This document shows, piece after piece, positions 1-5,120 of a DNA stretch of 5,120 nt; within the stretch, counting starts at the first letter, position 1, and each line of letters starts with the position of its first letter. Source of the stretch: Alphaproteobacteria bacterium (GTDB taxonomy: Bacteria > Pseudomonadota > Alphaproteobacteria > RF32 > CAG-239); the NCBI GenBank assembly GCA_017557925.1, contig JAFYWO010000077.1:1-5120 (forward strand). The letters are read 5' to 3'. Both the position numbers and the translations under genes were made by a program. The notes beneath the pieces are model-generated. The model was not told where the DNA came from and did not search any database. It worked only from the letters and a program-made list of their open reading frames with translations.

Positions 1-242
1 GATTGTTTATTTTGGCTTGAGGTTGCTACTTGATTGCGTTTTTTTATTCTTCTTTTTATACGCTTTTTTTTGAGGTCAGTATGTGTTTGCTGTGAAGGAT
101 TTAATTCTTTAATAGTTGTATTTGACTGAACGGAATTTTCAGGCACAAAAAAGGCATGTAACAAAGTATTCTCTTTTGCATATAGGGATTTGTGACTAAA
201 AAAACTAGACAATACAAATAAAATAATATAAATATATTTCAT
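1..242 (-). CDS. Small exported basic protein, C-terminus cut by window edge
   Basis: I do not recognise this gene. The frame opens with ATG at 242-240 and stays open for 80 codons to the left edge, so the stop is outside the window. Residues 1-22 look like a Sec signal peptide: MKY, then a hydrophobic stretch rich in I, L, V and F, then a likely cleavage after SLYA before KENTLL. The mature part seen (about 58 residues) is polar, followed by a strongly basic stretch KKKRIKRRIKKRNQ at about residues 57-70, then a Ser/Gln/Asn-rich end. This could bind nucleic acid, an acidic polymer or a membrane, but that is inference. A GTGAG at 253-249 sits 6 nt before the ATG as ribosome binding site. Passage through runs of 7 T, 6 T and 8 A without loss of frame supports real coding. 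It is divergent from the HExxH gene, with 43 bp between the starts. Confidence 0.72.
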   Translation of the reverse strand, partial: MKYIYIILFVLSSFFSHKSLYAKENTLLHAFFVPENSVQSNTTIKELNPSQQTHTDLKKKRIKRRIKKRNQVATSSQNKQ

Positions 243-285
243 AAAATACTCACTTCTCAAGGGTTTTGTTGTATAGGTATTATAT
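243..285. promoter_or_regulatory. Short divergent intergenic region
   Basis: Only 43 bp separate the start codons of two exported-protein genes facing away from each other. The left gene's ribosome binding site (GTGAG, 249-253 on the minus strand) and a weak AGG at 275-277 for the right gene both lie here. I see no convincing -35/-10 pair inside, so at least one promoter must overlap the opposite gene's 5' coding end. A poor candidate for the right gene is TTGTGA at 190-195 with TACAAA at 213-218, both 4 of 6 matches. The crowding suggests the two promoters may be coupled. Confidence 0.35.
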
Positions 286-1008
286 ATGAAAAAAGTTTTT
301 TTTACATTAATTTTTTTATTGGGTTTTGTAAATTTAGTTAATGCTGATGAGAATATTAAGCGTTATGAAGAAGAATGCTTAAGCCTTATTGAAAAACCTA
401 GTGTTAGTGTTAGTTCGTCTTATGGTAAGCTTCGCTATAATTATAGTAAAGACAGTAGTTTTTTGCGTAAAGAAACAGAAAAGAAATTTGCAGAAAGAGG
501 TTTAGAATATCCAAAAGAATTTGAGCCGATGGGGTTAACACAAATTCAAGAAGGTTTTGAAGTAAAAATGAATGTCGGCACAGTTAGTGTTAGCCACGGA
601 AAGCAATGTTTGTATCCTGAAAATATTGATATTTTTTGGGGGTATTATCTACCTGTAATATATATAGCAAAAGAGCTGGCGGAAGGAACTTGTTTATATG
701 ATTTAACACTTCGTCACGAAAAGGTGCATATGCGTATATATATTGAAGGATTGGATTATTATCTGCCGAAGTTAAAAGTTGTTGCTGATAGTCTTTTTGA
801 TAAAAAGGGTGTCAAAATTATTGATAAAAATCAAGATTTGGAATCCTCTGCAAAAGAATTTAATGAAGGATATGTCAGATATGTTGAAAATATTGTAAAA
901 GAATGGCATAAAGAAATTGAAGCAGAGCAAATGGAGCTTGATTCAATTAACAATTATATTTTAGAAGCAAAAATATGTGCAGGTATTGATAATTTTAGTG
1001 AAGATTAG
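286..1008 (+). CDS. Exported HExxH-motif protein, putative zinc metallopeptidase-like
   Basis: The protein has 240 residues. Residues 1-20 form a classical signal peptide: MKK, a hydrophobic core, and likely cleavage after VNA at residue 20. The mature protein should therefore sit in the periplasm or outside. HEKVH at residues 144-148 matches the HExxH zinc-binding and catalytic signature, followed by E154 six residues after the second histidine, a possible third ligand. Directly before it is GTCLYDLTLR; a Cys a few residues before HExxH recalls uncharacterised alphaproteobacterial secreted proteins of the DUF922-like kind, but I cannot confirm membership. The mature chain has four cysteines (31, 108, 136, 231), enough for two disulfides. 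The C-terminal third (about 183-230) looks helical and charged. The ATG at 286 is the only start that keeps the whole signal peptide, though its Shine-Dalgarno (AGG, 275-277) is weak. No clear terminator follows. Peptidase activity is inferred from one motif only. Confidence 0.8.
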   Translation: MKKVFFTLIFLLGFVNLVNADENIKRYEEECLSLIEKPSVSVSSSYGKLRYNYSKDSSFLRKETEKKFAERGLEYPKEFEPMGLTQIQEGFEVKMNVGTVSVSHGKQCLYPENIDIFWGYYLPVIYIAKELAEGTCLYDLTLRHEKVHMRIYIEGLDYYLPKLKVVADSLFDKKGVKIIDKNQDLESSAKEFNEGYVRYVENIVKEWHKEIEAEQMELDSINNYILEAKICAGIDNFSED

Positions 1009-1023
1009 CTTGAAAGATAAGTG

Positions 1024-1052
1024 TTGACCTGTTTAAGATTTTTTTATATAAT
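1024..1052 (+). promoter_or_regulatory. Sigma70-type promoter of the HAD gene
   Basis: TTGACC at 1024-1029 (5 of 6 to TTGACA) and a perfect TATAAT at 1047-1052 are separated by exactly 17 bp. Transcription would begin near A1059, giving a leader of about 26 nt that contains the GGAG ribosome binding site at 1074-1077. It lies just after the stop of the upstream gene, so the HAD gene is probably its own transcription unit. This is the best housekeeping promoter match in the window. Confidence 0.75.
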
Positions 1053-1084
1053 ATTTTTAGTGTAATTTTTTATGGAGATAAACG

Positions 1085-1753
1085 GTGGGAAAAACCATTA
1101 TTTGGGATTTAGATAATACTTTGTATTTTGAAACGGATGAATACAAAAATAAGTTGAATGAAGCAACTGCAGAGGCAGCAATTAAAGAATTTAATCTTCC
1201 ATTAGGTTTCCAAGAAGCAACAGATTTGGTTAAGGAGTCTTATTCAAAGTATCGTGATGGTGTAGAACATTTTGTAAGAACTTACGGACTTTCCAATAAA
1301 GAGTTGTATGAAGCTTATCATAAATATAAAACTAATTATATCGGTATGATAACTCCGTATGAGGGGCTTCTTGAAAGTTTGAAGAGTTTGGACTGTCCGC
1401 AATATATTTTTTCTACTTCTACAAAGGATATTTGCATAAGAATTTTAAAGCATATTGGTTTGTATGAGTTTTTTAAGGATAAAATATATTCTGTTGAAGA
1501 TTTTGATGTATATAAAAAAAATGAGAGTTCATGGGTATATCAAAAAGTATGTGACAAAATAGGGGTTGAGGCTAAAGATTGTATTTTTGTTGATGATAGT
1601 TATTCTAATCATAAATTTGCAAAAGAAGCCGGTATGACAACTGTTCGTCTTTATTATAATAACAACTCTGCAAAGGGAATGGATTTTATTGATTCTGCTT
1701 ATAAGGGTATAGAAGAAACAATAAAAGGCTTAAAAGAAGATTATATGTGCTAG
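1085..1753 (+). CDS. HAD-superfamily hydrolase, pyrimidine 5'-nucleotidase-like
   Basis: This 222-residue cytoplasmic protein carries all four HAD motifs. Motif I is WDLDNT, with nucleophile D8 and acid/base D10. Motif II is S110 in YIFSTST. Motif III is a lysine at K144 or K145. Motif IV is FVDDS with D170/D171, the Mg2+-binding acids. The helical cap between residues 15 and 90 and the DLDNTLY form of motif I resemble the SDT1/pyrimidine 5'-nucleotidase branch, whose members dephosphorylate UMP/CMP-type nucleotides or act as house-cleaning phosphatases; substrate here is inference. Length is normal for the family. The start is GTG at 1085: an in-frame TAA lies at 1079-1081, GGAG (1074-1077) is 7 nt upstream, and the next in-frame ATG would delete motif I. 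It has its own promoter at 1024-1052 and a terminator at 1771-1811, so it appears monocistronic. Confidence 0.9.
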   Translation: MGKTIIWDLDNTLYFETDEYKNKLNEATAEAAIKEFNLPLGFQEATDLVKESYSKYRDGVEHFVRTYGLSNKELYEAYHKYKTNYIGMITPYEGLLESLKSLDCPQYIFSTSTKDICIRILKHIGLYEFFKDKIYSVEDFDVYKKNESSWVYQKVCDKIGVEAKDCIFVDDSYSNHKFAKEAGMTTVRLYYNNNSAKGMDFIDSAYKGIEETIKGLKEDYMC

Positions 1754-1770
1754 AATTTTTTTAAGGTTTT

Positions 1771-1811
1771 GAACCTAGGTGTTTGGTTTAACATCTAGGT
1801 TCTTTTTTTTT
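1771..1811 (+). terminator. Rho-independent terminator of the HAD gene
   Basis: An 11-bp stem (GAACCTAGGTG at 1771-1781 with CATCTAGGTTC at 1792-1802, one G-U pair) closes a 10-nt loop and is followed by nine T at 1803-1811. It begins 17 nt after the stop codon at 1753. There is no matching T-run on the minus strand, so it acts mainly for the plus-strand gene. Confidence 0.92.
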
Positions 1812-1854
1812 ATGGAGTATAGTTTTTTTTGAAATAAAAGAGGTTTAAAATATT

Positions 1855-1889
1855 GTATAACAGTATAGGATTTGGGTTTTATGTTATAC
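1855..1889 (-). terminator. Possible weak hairpin at the end of the 113-residue gene
   Basis: GTATAACA (1855-1862) and TGTTATAC (1882-1889) form a perfect 8-bp inverted repeat with a 19-nt loop, overlapping the TAA stop of the minus-strand gene. On the minus strand it is followed by AATATTTTAAACC rather than a clean U-run, so it is at best a weak terminator or an RNA 3'-end stabiliser. AT-only stems can arise by chance in this base composition. Confidence 0.25.
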
Positions 1890-2225
1890 TAAAGAATGTT
1901 TTTTCATAAATTTATCTAATTGGTCTTCTTTTTTAGCAGTCATATCAAAGCTCATTACTATTTTGAATAATTCCTTTAAGAGAGTTATAATTTCATCATA
2001 AAATTCATTCGGAGTTAATGAAGTTGTTGGCATATCATCACTTTTATAGCCCATTTCGTTAAAGTGAACTTGTAAAGCTTGCTTGTATAGTGCAAAAGAT
2101 GCCTTGATAGCTTTATTAGCAAATCTAGATTCAAAAGATGTTTTATCATATAAGTTTATTTTGCAAAGACCATAAATAGTTTTATATAGTTTTTCTATTT
2201 GCATTGTTTTTGTATTATCTTCCAT
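1884..2225 (-). CDS. Unknown 113-residue helical protein
   Basis: I do not recognise this gene. It starts at ATG 2225-2223 with a good ribosome binding site (AAGGG, complement of 2232-2236) 6 nt upstream, and ends at TAA 1886-1884. There is no signal peptide and no membrane segment, so it is probably cytoplasmic. The sequence looks mostly helical: about residues 8-25 (IEKLYKTIYGLC), 34-58 (ANKAIKASFALYKQALQ), 72-93 (NEFYDEIITLLKELFKIV) and 98-110. A proline break (MPTTSLTP, 65-72) separates two helical halves, which suits a small helical bundle, perhaps an adaptor or a phage- or flagellum-type accessory protein, though nothing specific supports those. There is one cysteine (C21). It converges with the HAD gene and lies downstream of a long AT-rich gap that must hold its promoter. 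Confidence 0.75.
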   Translation of the reverse strand: MEDNTKTMQIEKLYKTIYGLCKINLYDKTSFESRFANKAIKASFALYKQALQVHFNEMGYKSDDMPTTSLTPNEFYDEIITLLKELFKIVMSFDMTAKKEDQLDKFMKKHSLV

Positions 2226-2260
2226 TTCACACCCTTCTGTTTGGTTGTTTAAAAAAAATC

Positions 2261-2310
2261 TTGATACACTTCTTTGTCTTAATCTGATTTTTGTTGAAGA
2301 ATTGTATCAA
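2261..2310. repeat. Inverted repeat upstream of the 113-residue gene
   Basis: TTGATACA (2261-2268) and TGTATCAA (2303-2310) are perfect 8-bp inverted arms with a 34-bp spacer. A second, smaller pair, GTTGA (2293-2297) and TCAAC (2307-2311), is nested on one arm. The pair lies 35-85 bp upstream of the start of the minus-strand gene, where a repressor pair or leader hairpin would be placed. On the minus strand the outer arm also reads TTGATA, -35-like, but without a good -10. Confidence 0.3.
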
Positions 2311-2433
2311 CGTTGTCTGATATTATTATTAACAGAATAAATTTAATATTTAAAGTGTTTTTCTTTTTTTATTTGTCTTTTTTATGAAAAATAGGGTTTT
2401 TATATAATATATTATGTTTTTTTGAAGGTAATC

Positions 2434-2442
2434 TGTGGATAA
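2434..2442 (-). promoter_or_regulatory. Single DnaA-box match
   Basis: TGTGGATAA reads as TTATCCACA on the minus strand, a perfect match to the DnaA-box consensus, within very AT-rich sequence. Only one further near match exists (TTATCCATA, 2732-2740), so there is no cluster. It may be a lone DnaA regulatory or titration site, or chance. Confidence 0.3.
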
Positions 2443-2463
2443 ATGTCTAAAAATTTTTAAAAT

Positions 2464-2524
2464 AGCGATATAGAATCGGGTTTATAACGTGATTTTTTTA
2501 TAAAAAAGTAAGAACCGATTCGCT
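2464..2524. repeat. Imperfect inverted repeat, 61 nt
   Basis: AGCG (2464-2467) pairs with CGCT (2521-2524), and AATCGG (2474-2479) with CCGATT (2515-2520), leaving a 6-nt bulge on the left arm. The arms are GC-richer than their surroundings. The interior contains a second palindrome, TTTTTTATAAAAAA (2494-2507), so the whole could fold as a long hairpin or a cruciform. Its role is unknown. Confidence 0.35.
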
Positions 2525-2654
2525 TTAAATAATATAAATTTGTGAAAAAAAAGAAACTAAAATACTATTTTTAACCTATGAAAAATTTTTTTGGGACATA
2601 TCTGCGCGATTCTCTTAAATAATATTCATATCATATTTAAAAAATTATGGAAGA

Positions 2655-2687
2655 AAAAAGCTCTGCTTAGATTTGTAAGAGCTTTTT
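2655..2687 (-). terminator. Second tandem terminator hairpin, usable on both strands
   Basis: AAAAAGCTCT (2655-2664) pairs with AGAGCTTTTT (2678-2687) around a 13-nt loop. On the minus strand the stem runs into TTTTTTCTT (2659-2651), and on the plus strand into TTTTTATC, so it can stop transcription from either side. It lies about 64 bp beyond the stop of the minus-strand Cys-repeat gene, behind a first hairpin at 2707-2728, as a back-up terminator. Confidence 0.65.
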
Positions 2688-2690
2688 ATC

Positions 2691-2704
2691 TTAAGATATC
2701 TTAA
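2691..2704. repeat. 14-bp perfect palindrome
   Basis: TTAAGATATCTTAA is its own reverse complement and sits in the gap between the two terminator hairpins. The position between terminators makes an operator role doubtful; it may simply extend local RNA structure. Confidence 0.4.
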
Positions 2705-2706
2705 AG

Positions 2707-2733
2707 AAGCTCAGGTTTCCCTGAGCTTTTTTT
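2707..2733 (-). terminator. Terminator of the Cys-repeat gene, usable on both strands
   Basis: A 9-bp perfect stem, AAGCTCAGG (2707-2715) with CCTGAGCTT (2720-2728), closes a 4-nt loop. In the minus-strand RNA that loop is GAAA, a stabilising GNRA tetraloop, and the stem is followed by CTTTAAG. It begins about 20 nt after the stop of the large minus-strand gene. On the plus strand the same stem is followed by an unbroken T-run (2727-2733), so it would stop plus-strand transcription even better. Confidence 0.78.
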
Positions 2734-2750
2734 ATCCATAGCACTTTGTA

Positions 2751-5120
2751 TTATTTACAAGGATAACAAGTACTATATGAACTTCCGCAACGAGAACAAG
2801 TTCCTGAAGTAGTTGAAGCGTTAGAATCTCTACCATTTGGACACTTGCTACTAGAAGTGGCATATCCGTCAGGACATTCTTTATAACTACTACCGTGATA
2901 ACATGTTGAGCATTTATAACATGTATCACTTCCTTTTGCACCACAAGAACATTTTTCTGTAGCAGTTCCTGACATATATTTTCCTGTCTCACAAGAGTCA
3001 CTATAGCTATATGAAGAACCTACATTTGAACAGCTATAACTGTGTGAACCTTCTGTATAACATGTTGCACTTTGTCCGCATTTTTTACAAGTAGTTGAAC
3101 CGCTTGCTACTGGATGGGTATAATTGCTTGAGTATCTTGAACCGGAAGAACAACTATAGTAACTGTGAGAGCTACATGCTGTACATTTACCACATGTTAT
3201 TGAATACGGACATGAACTATCACTAGAATAATTGCTTGTACTTGAGTATATATATCCTACATCACAACTTGTTAAATCTTCTGTATAACCAGATGGACAC
3301 CAATAGTCACATTCACAATAAGTTGTGCATGTTCCATTTGTTTTGTTACATCCTGAATATGTGCAATATCTTGTTGATGTACTACATCCATAATGATTAT
3401 ATGGTTTTGAGGGGCATGTTTCCCAATTTGCGTTGTGTCTGTCATAATAACAAGTTCCTGAACCATACCCTGGATTTGTTGTTTTGTAATGAGAATATCC
3501 TCCGCTTCCGGAATAATATCCTAACTCACTACAGGTTTTATATGTTTTTGATTTACAATATCCTCCACAAGCACTACAAACATATCCTGTGCATTTTTCG
3601 TATGTGCTATTATAGCTAACTTGTGATGCGCATTTATTACATGTGTAACCATTACTATAATAAGAAGAACCTTCACCACAACTAGCATAACCGCTTGCAC
3701 ACCCTGTTGCATGGCAGCAAGTCCATCCGTCAGAACTATCACATGAAGATGTAAAGGCTGAACTCAAACTTGTAGTGTTAGGAGATTTACAGCTTGTTAC
3801 ATTATAGCAAGTCATAAGTTGTCCGTTACAAGTATCATAATTGAAGTAACTGCTACTAGGCTTAGAACTTGTTCCTACGCAAGATGATTCGCGTTGACAG
3901 GTCATATTTCCATGTGTAAGAGTAGAATAATTAAAGCAAGTTGTATTTGGACTACTTGTTGCACCACTTGCACATCCGGTAGGTTTATAACAAGTGTAGC
4001 CACTATGTGTTAAACCGCTATCATAAGTAAAATAACTTGTATTTTGGGATGATACAGCATACGAGCTATTGCACCCTACTGCTCTATAACATGTCCATTG
4101 ACCATGTGTTAAACCATTGTAAGTAAAGTAAGTTGTATTTCTACTACTGCTAACCATAGCACCACTTGCACATCCGGTAGGTTTATAACAAGTTTGACCG
4201 CTATGTGTTAGTCCACTATCATAAATAAAATAACTCGTATTTCTAGATGATACGGTATATGAACTATTGCAACCTACAGCTCTATAACACGTCCATTGAC
4301 CGTGTGTTAAGTCATTGTAAGTAAAATAAGTTGTATTTCTGCTACCGCTAACCATAGCACCGCTAGCGCATCCTGTTGATTTATAGCAAGTTAAACTTGT
4401 ATGTGTTGAACCGCTATCATAAATAAAATAATCTGTGTTTCTAGATGATACAGCATACGAGCTATTGCATCCTACTGCTCTATAACATGTCCATTGACCA
4501 TGCGTTAAGTTGTTATAATTAAAATATGATGTGTTTTTTTCGGATTCAAGCATTGCTCCGGAATATGCAGGACCATTACAACCGGTTGATTTATAACAAG
4601 AAATTCCTGTTTGAACGGAACCTTCATCATAGGTAAAATAGCTTGTGTTTTTGGATGATACGGCATTGCTACTATTGCAAGAATCAGCTCTCCAACAAGT
4701 AATATTTGTGGCAGTTCTAGATGAAGTTACAAAATAACTAGCATTAGGAGTAGAAGCGTAAGCGCCTTGATCTGTTGCACAAGAAATTGCTCTGTAGCAT
4801 ATCGTAGATGATTTATGTTCTGTTCTATTAAAATAATCAGTTGGAACTGATGATGACGGATATGTTCCTTCGCTGGTATTACAACCTGTTGCTCTCCAAC
4901 AAGTAGTTCCTGTTGCTTGTTTATATTCTGTTATAAAGTATTGTGTATTTGGTTGTGCGTCATAAGCTCCTACATCATAAGCGCAAGCTGTTGCACGATA
5001 ACAAGTAGTGGAACAACAATTACTGTAAATAGTATTAAAATAAGTATTATCAATAGATACATACGAACCTTGAGCTGTATTACAGTGTCCTTTTAAGCAA
5101 TTATCTACACCATTGGAAGA
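2751..5120 (-). CDS. Giant Cys-rich tandem-repeat protein, 5' end beyond window
   Basis: The frame is open from the right edge to TAA at 2753-2751, giving 789 residues; the true start lies outside. ATG at 4553 is internal, since the same repeats continue upstream without a stop. Composition is dominated by Ser, Thr, Tyr, Cys, Gly and Asn, with few aliphatic residues and no membrane segment in the part seen. From the edge to about 3695 lie 14 repeats of 32-38 residues, roughly N-T-x-Y-F-x-Y-(D/N) followed by (T/S/I)-C-(Y/W)-(K/R)-A-x-G-C; every copy keeps Cys-x5-Cys. The region from 3694 to 2751 has denser, irregular cysteines with CxxC pairs (CNKC, CGKC, CKKCG, CYKC, CSRCG, CYPC) and CPSGY/CPDGY turns. 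The paired cysteines suggest a disulfide-stapled extracellular fibre or adhesin; metal binding is the alternative. Function is unknown, and surface location is inference because the signal peptide is not visible. Two hairpins (2655-2733) end the transcript. Confidence 0.88.
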   Translation of the reverse strand, partial: SSNGVDNCLKGHCNTAQGSYVSIDNTYFNTIYSNCCSTTCYRATACAYDVGAYDAQPNTQYFITEYKQATGTTCWRATGCNTSEGTYPSSSVPTDYFNRTEHKSSTICYRAISCATDQGAYASTPNASYFVTSSRTATNITCWRADSCNSSNAVSSKNTSYFTYDEGSVQTGISCYKSTGCNGPAYSGAMLESEKNTSYFNYNNLTHGQWTCYRAVGCNSSYAVSSRNTDYFIYDSGSTHTSLTCYKSTGCASGAMVSGSRNTTYFTYNDLTHGQWTCYRAVGCNSSYTVSSRNTSYFIYDSGLTHSGQTCYKPTGCASGAMVSSSRNTTYFTYNGLTHGQWTCYRAVGCNSSYAVSSQNTSYFTYDSGLTHSGYTCYKPTGCASGATSSPNTTCFNYSTLTHGNMTCQRESSCVGTSSKPSSSYFNYDTCNGQLMTCYNVTSCKSPNTTSLSSAFTSSCDSSDGWTCCHATGCASGYASCGEGSSYYSNGYTCNKCASQVSYNSTYEKCTGYVCSACGGYCKSKTYKTCSELGYYSGSGGYSHYKTTNPGYGSGTCYYDRHNANWETCPSKPYNHYGCSTSTRYCTYSGCNKTNGTCTTYCECDYWCPSGYTEDLTSCDVGYIYSSTSNYSSDSSCPYSITCGKCTACSSHSYYSCSSGSRYSSNYTHPVASGSTTCKKCGQSATCYTEGSHSYSCSNVGSSYSYSDSCETGKYMSGTATEKCSCGAKGSDTCYKCSTCYHGSSYKECPDGYATSSSKCPNGRDSNASTTSGTCSRCGSSYSTCYPCK
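3695..5120 (-). repeat. Protein-level array of 14 Cys-x5-Cys repeats
   Basis: Read N- to C-terminally from the window edge, the Cys-x5-Cys cores are CYRATAC, CWRATGC, CYRAISC, CWRADSC, CYKSTGC, CYRAVGC, CYKSTGC, CYRAVGC, CYKPTGC, CYRAVGC, CYKPTGC, CQRESSC, CYNVTSC and CCHATGC. Types alternate: first Y/W, then K/R. Edge copies are diverged and the centre is homogeneous, as in arrays that grow from the middle. A related NCLKGHC sits at the very edge, so the array may continue outside. Confidence 0.85.
3961..4554 (-). repeat. 198-bp in-frame tandem repeat, three copies
   Basis: Anchors repeat at exact 198-bp steps: GCACCACTTGCACATCC at 3961 and 4159, with a diverged form at 4357; and GCTCTATAAC at 4081, 4279 and 4477. 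One unit is 66 codons, a K-type module (34 residues) plus an R-type module (32 residues). By my count the copies at 3961 and 4159 differ at about 25 of 198 bases (87% identity) but at only about 5 of 66 residues, so most differences are silent. A more diverged half-copy follows toward 3883. Confidence 0.88.

Larger units (their letters stand above)
2226..2654. other. AT-rich non-coding gap
   Basis: I find no convincing gene here on either strand; open frames are shorter than about 15 codons and lack ribosome binding sites. The region should contain the promoter for the minus-strand gene at 1884-2225. It holds an inverted repeat (2261-2310), one DnaA-box match (2434-2442), an imperfect inverted repeat (2464-2524) and an 11-bp direct repeat TTAAATAATAT at 2525-2535 and 2615-2625. 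A weak plus-strand promoter-like pair is TTGGGA at 2591-2596 with TTAAAT at 2615-2620. Together with the terminators that follow, the gap could host a small RNA, but no known RNA family is recognisable. Confidence 0.5.

Noticed and set aside
195..210. Frameshift in the signal peptide of the left-edge gene
   Set aside because: A first reading with six T suggested a frameshift. Recounting shows seven (A7 at 198-204), and the frame runs through intact.
1829..1856. Plus-strand promoter TTGAAA/TATTGT antisense to the 113-residue gene
   Set aside because: The -10 is poor (4 of 6), the spacer is 16 bp, and such matches are expected by chance at this base composition.
2578..2622. 14-codon plus-strand frame beginning MKNFFGTYLR
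   Set aside because: There is no ribosome binding site and the frame is too short to stand out from chance in AT-rich sequence.
2226..2750. Replication origin
   Set aside because: There is only one perfect DnaA box, no cluster, and no dnaA, dnaN, hemE, parA or gidA-type neighbour in the window.
2732..3742. Several open frames of 64-127 codons on both strands inside the Cys-repeat gene
   Set aside because: They are out-of-frame or antisense readings of a repetitive, stop-poor sequence; their odd Ile/His/Val-rich or Cys/Met/Leu-rich products and lack of ribosome binding sites mark them as shadows.
4551..4553. ATG as start of a 600-residue protein
   Set aside because: The frame continues open for 189 more codons to the window edge with the same Cys-x5-Cys repeats, and no ribosome binding site precedes this ATG. 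It is an internal methionine.
3961..4554. CRISPR array
   Set aside because: The repeats are 198 bp, contiguous without unique spacers, and translate as protein modules with mostly silent differences.

Overview
This is an AT-rich window with long poly-A/T runs. All reading frames make sense with the standard bacterial code (Trp is TGG, and no UGA reassignment is needed). The gene style fits a low-GC, probably host-associated Gram-negative bacterium: short genes, exported proteins of unknown function and a very long Ser/Thr/Tyr/Cys-rich repeat protein. From memory, similar Cys-rich repeat proteins occur in gut Alphaproteobacteria known from metagenomes. I cannot check this here, so the taxonomic hint is weak.

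Layout. Positions 1-242 (minus) hold the first 80 codons of a small exported basic protein that runs off the left edge. It is divergent from 286-1008 (plus), an exported 240-residue protein with a zinc-peptidase-like HExxH motif; only 43 bp separate the two starts. Positions 1085-1753 (plus) hold a HAD-family phosphatase resembling pyrimidine 5'-nucleotidases, with its own near-consensus sigma70-type promoter and a strong intrinsic terminator at 1771-1811. It converges with 1884-2225 (minus), a 113-residue helical protein I do not recognise.

Positions 2226-2750 are a 525-bp, extremely AT-rich gap. It holds inverted repeats, one perfect DnaA-box match, a 14-bp palindrome and two tandem terminator hairpins placed to end the next minus-strand gene. 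Positions 2751-5120 (minus) are one continuous open frame of 789 residues whose 5' end lies beyond the right edge. Its N-terminal part (as seen) carries 14 repeats of about 32-38 residues, each with an invariant Cys-x5-Cys. Its last 310 or so residues are a denser, irregular cysteine region with many CxxC motifs.

The genes do not form an obvious pathway. Three of the five encode apparently exported or surface-type products: two have clear signal peptides, and the giant is inferred from composition because its own N-terminus is outside the window. The candidate for something new is the Cys-repeat giant, whose central repeats form a 198-bp tandem DNA array that is exactly in frame and could change length by whole modules.
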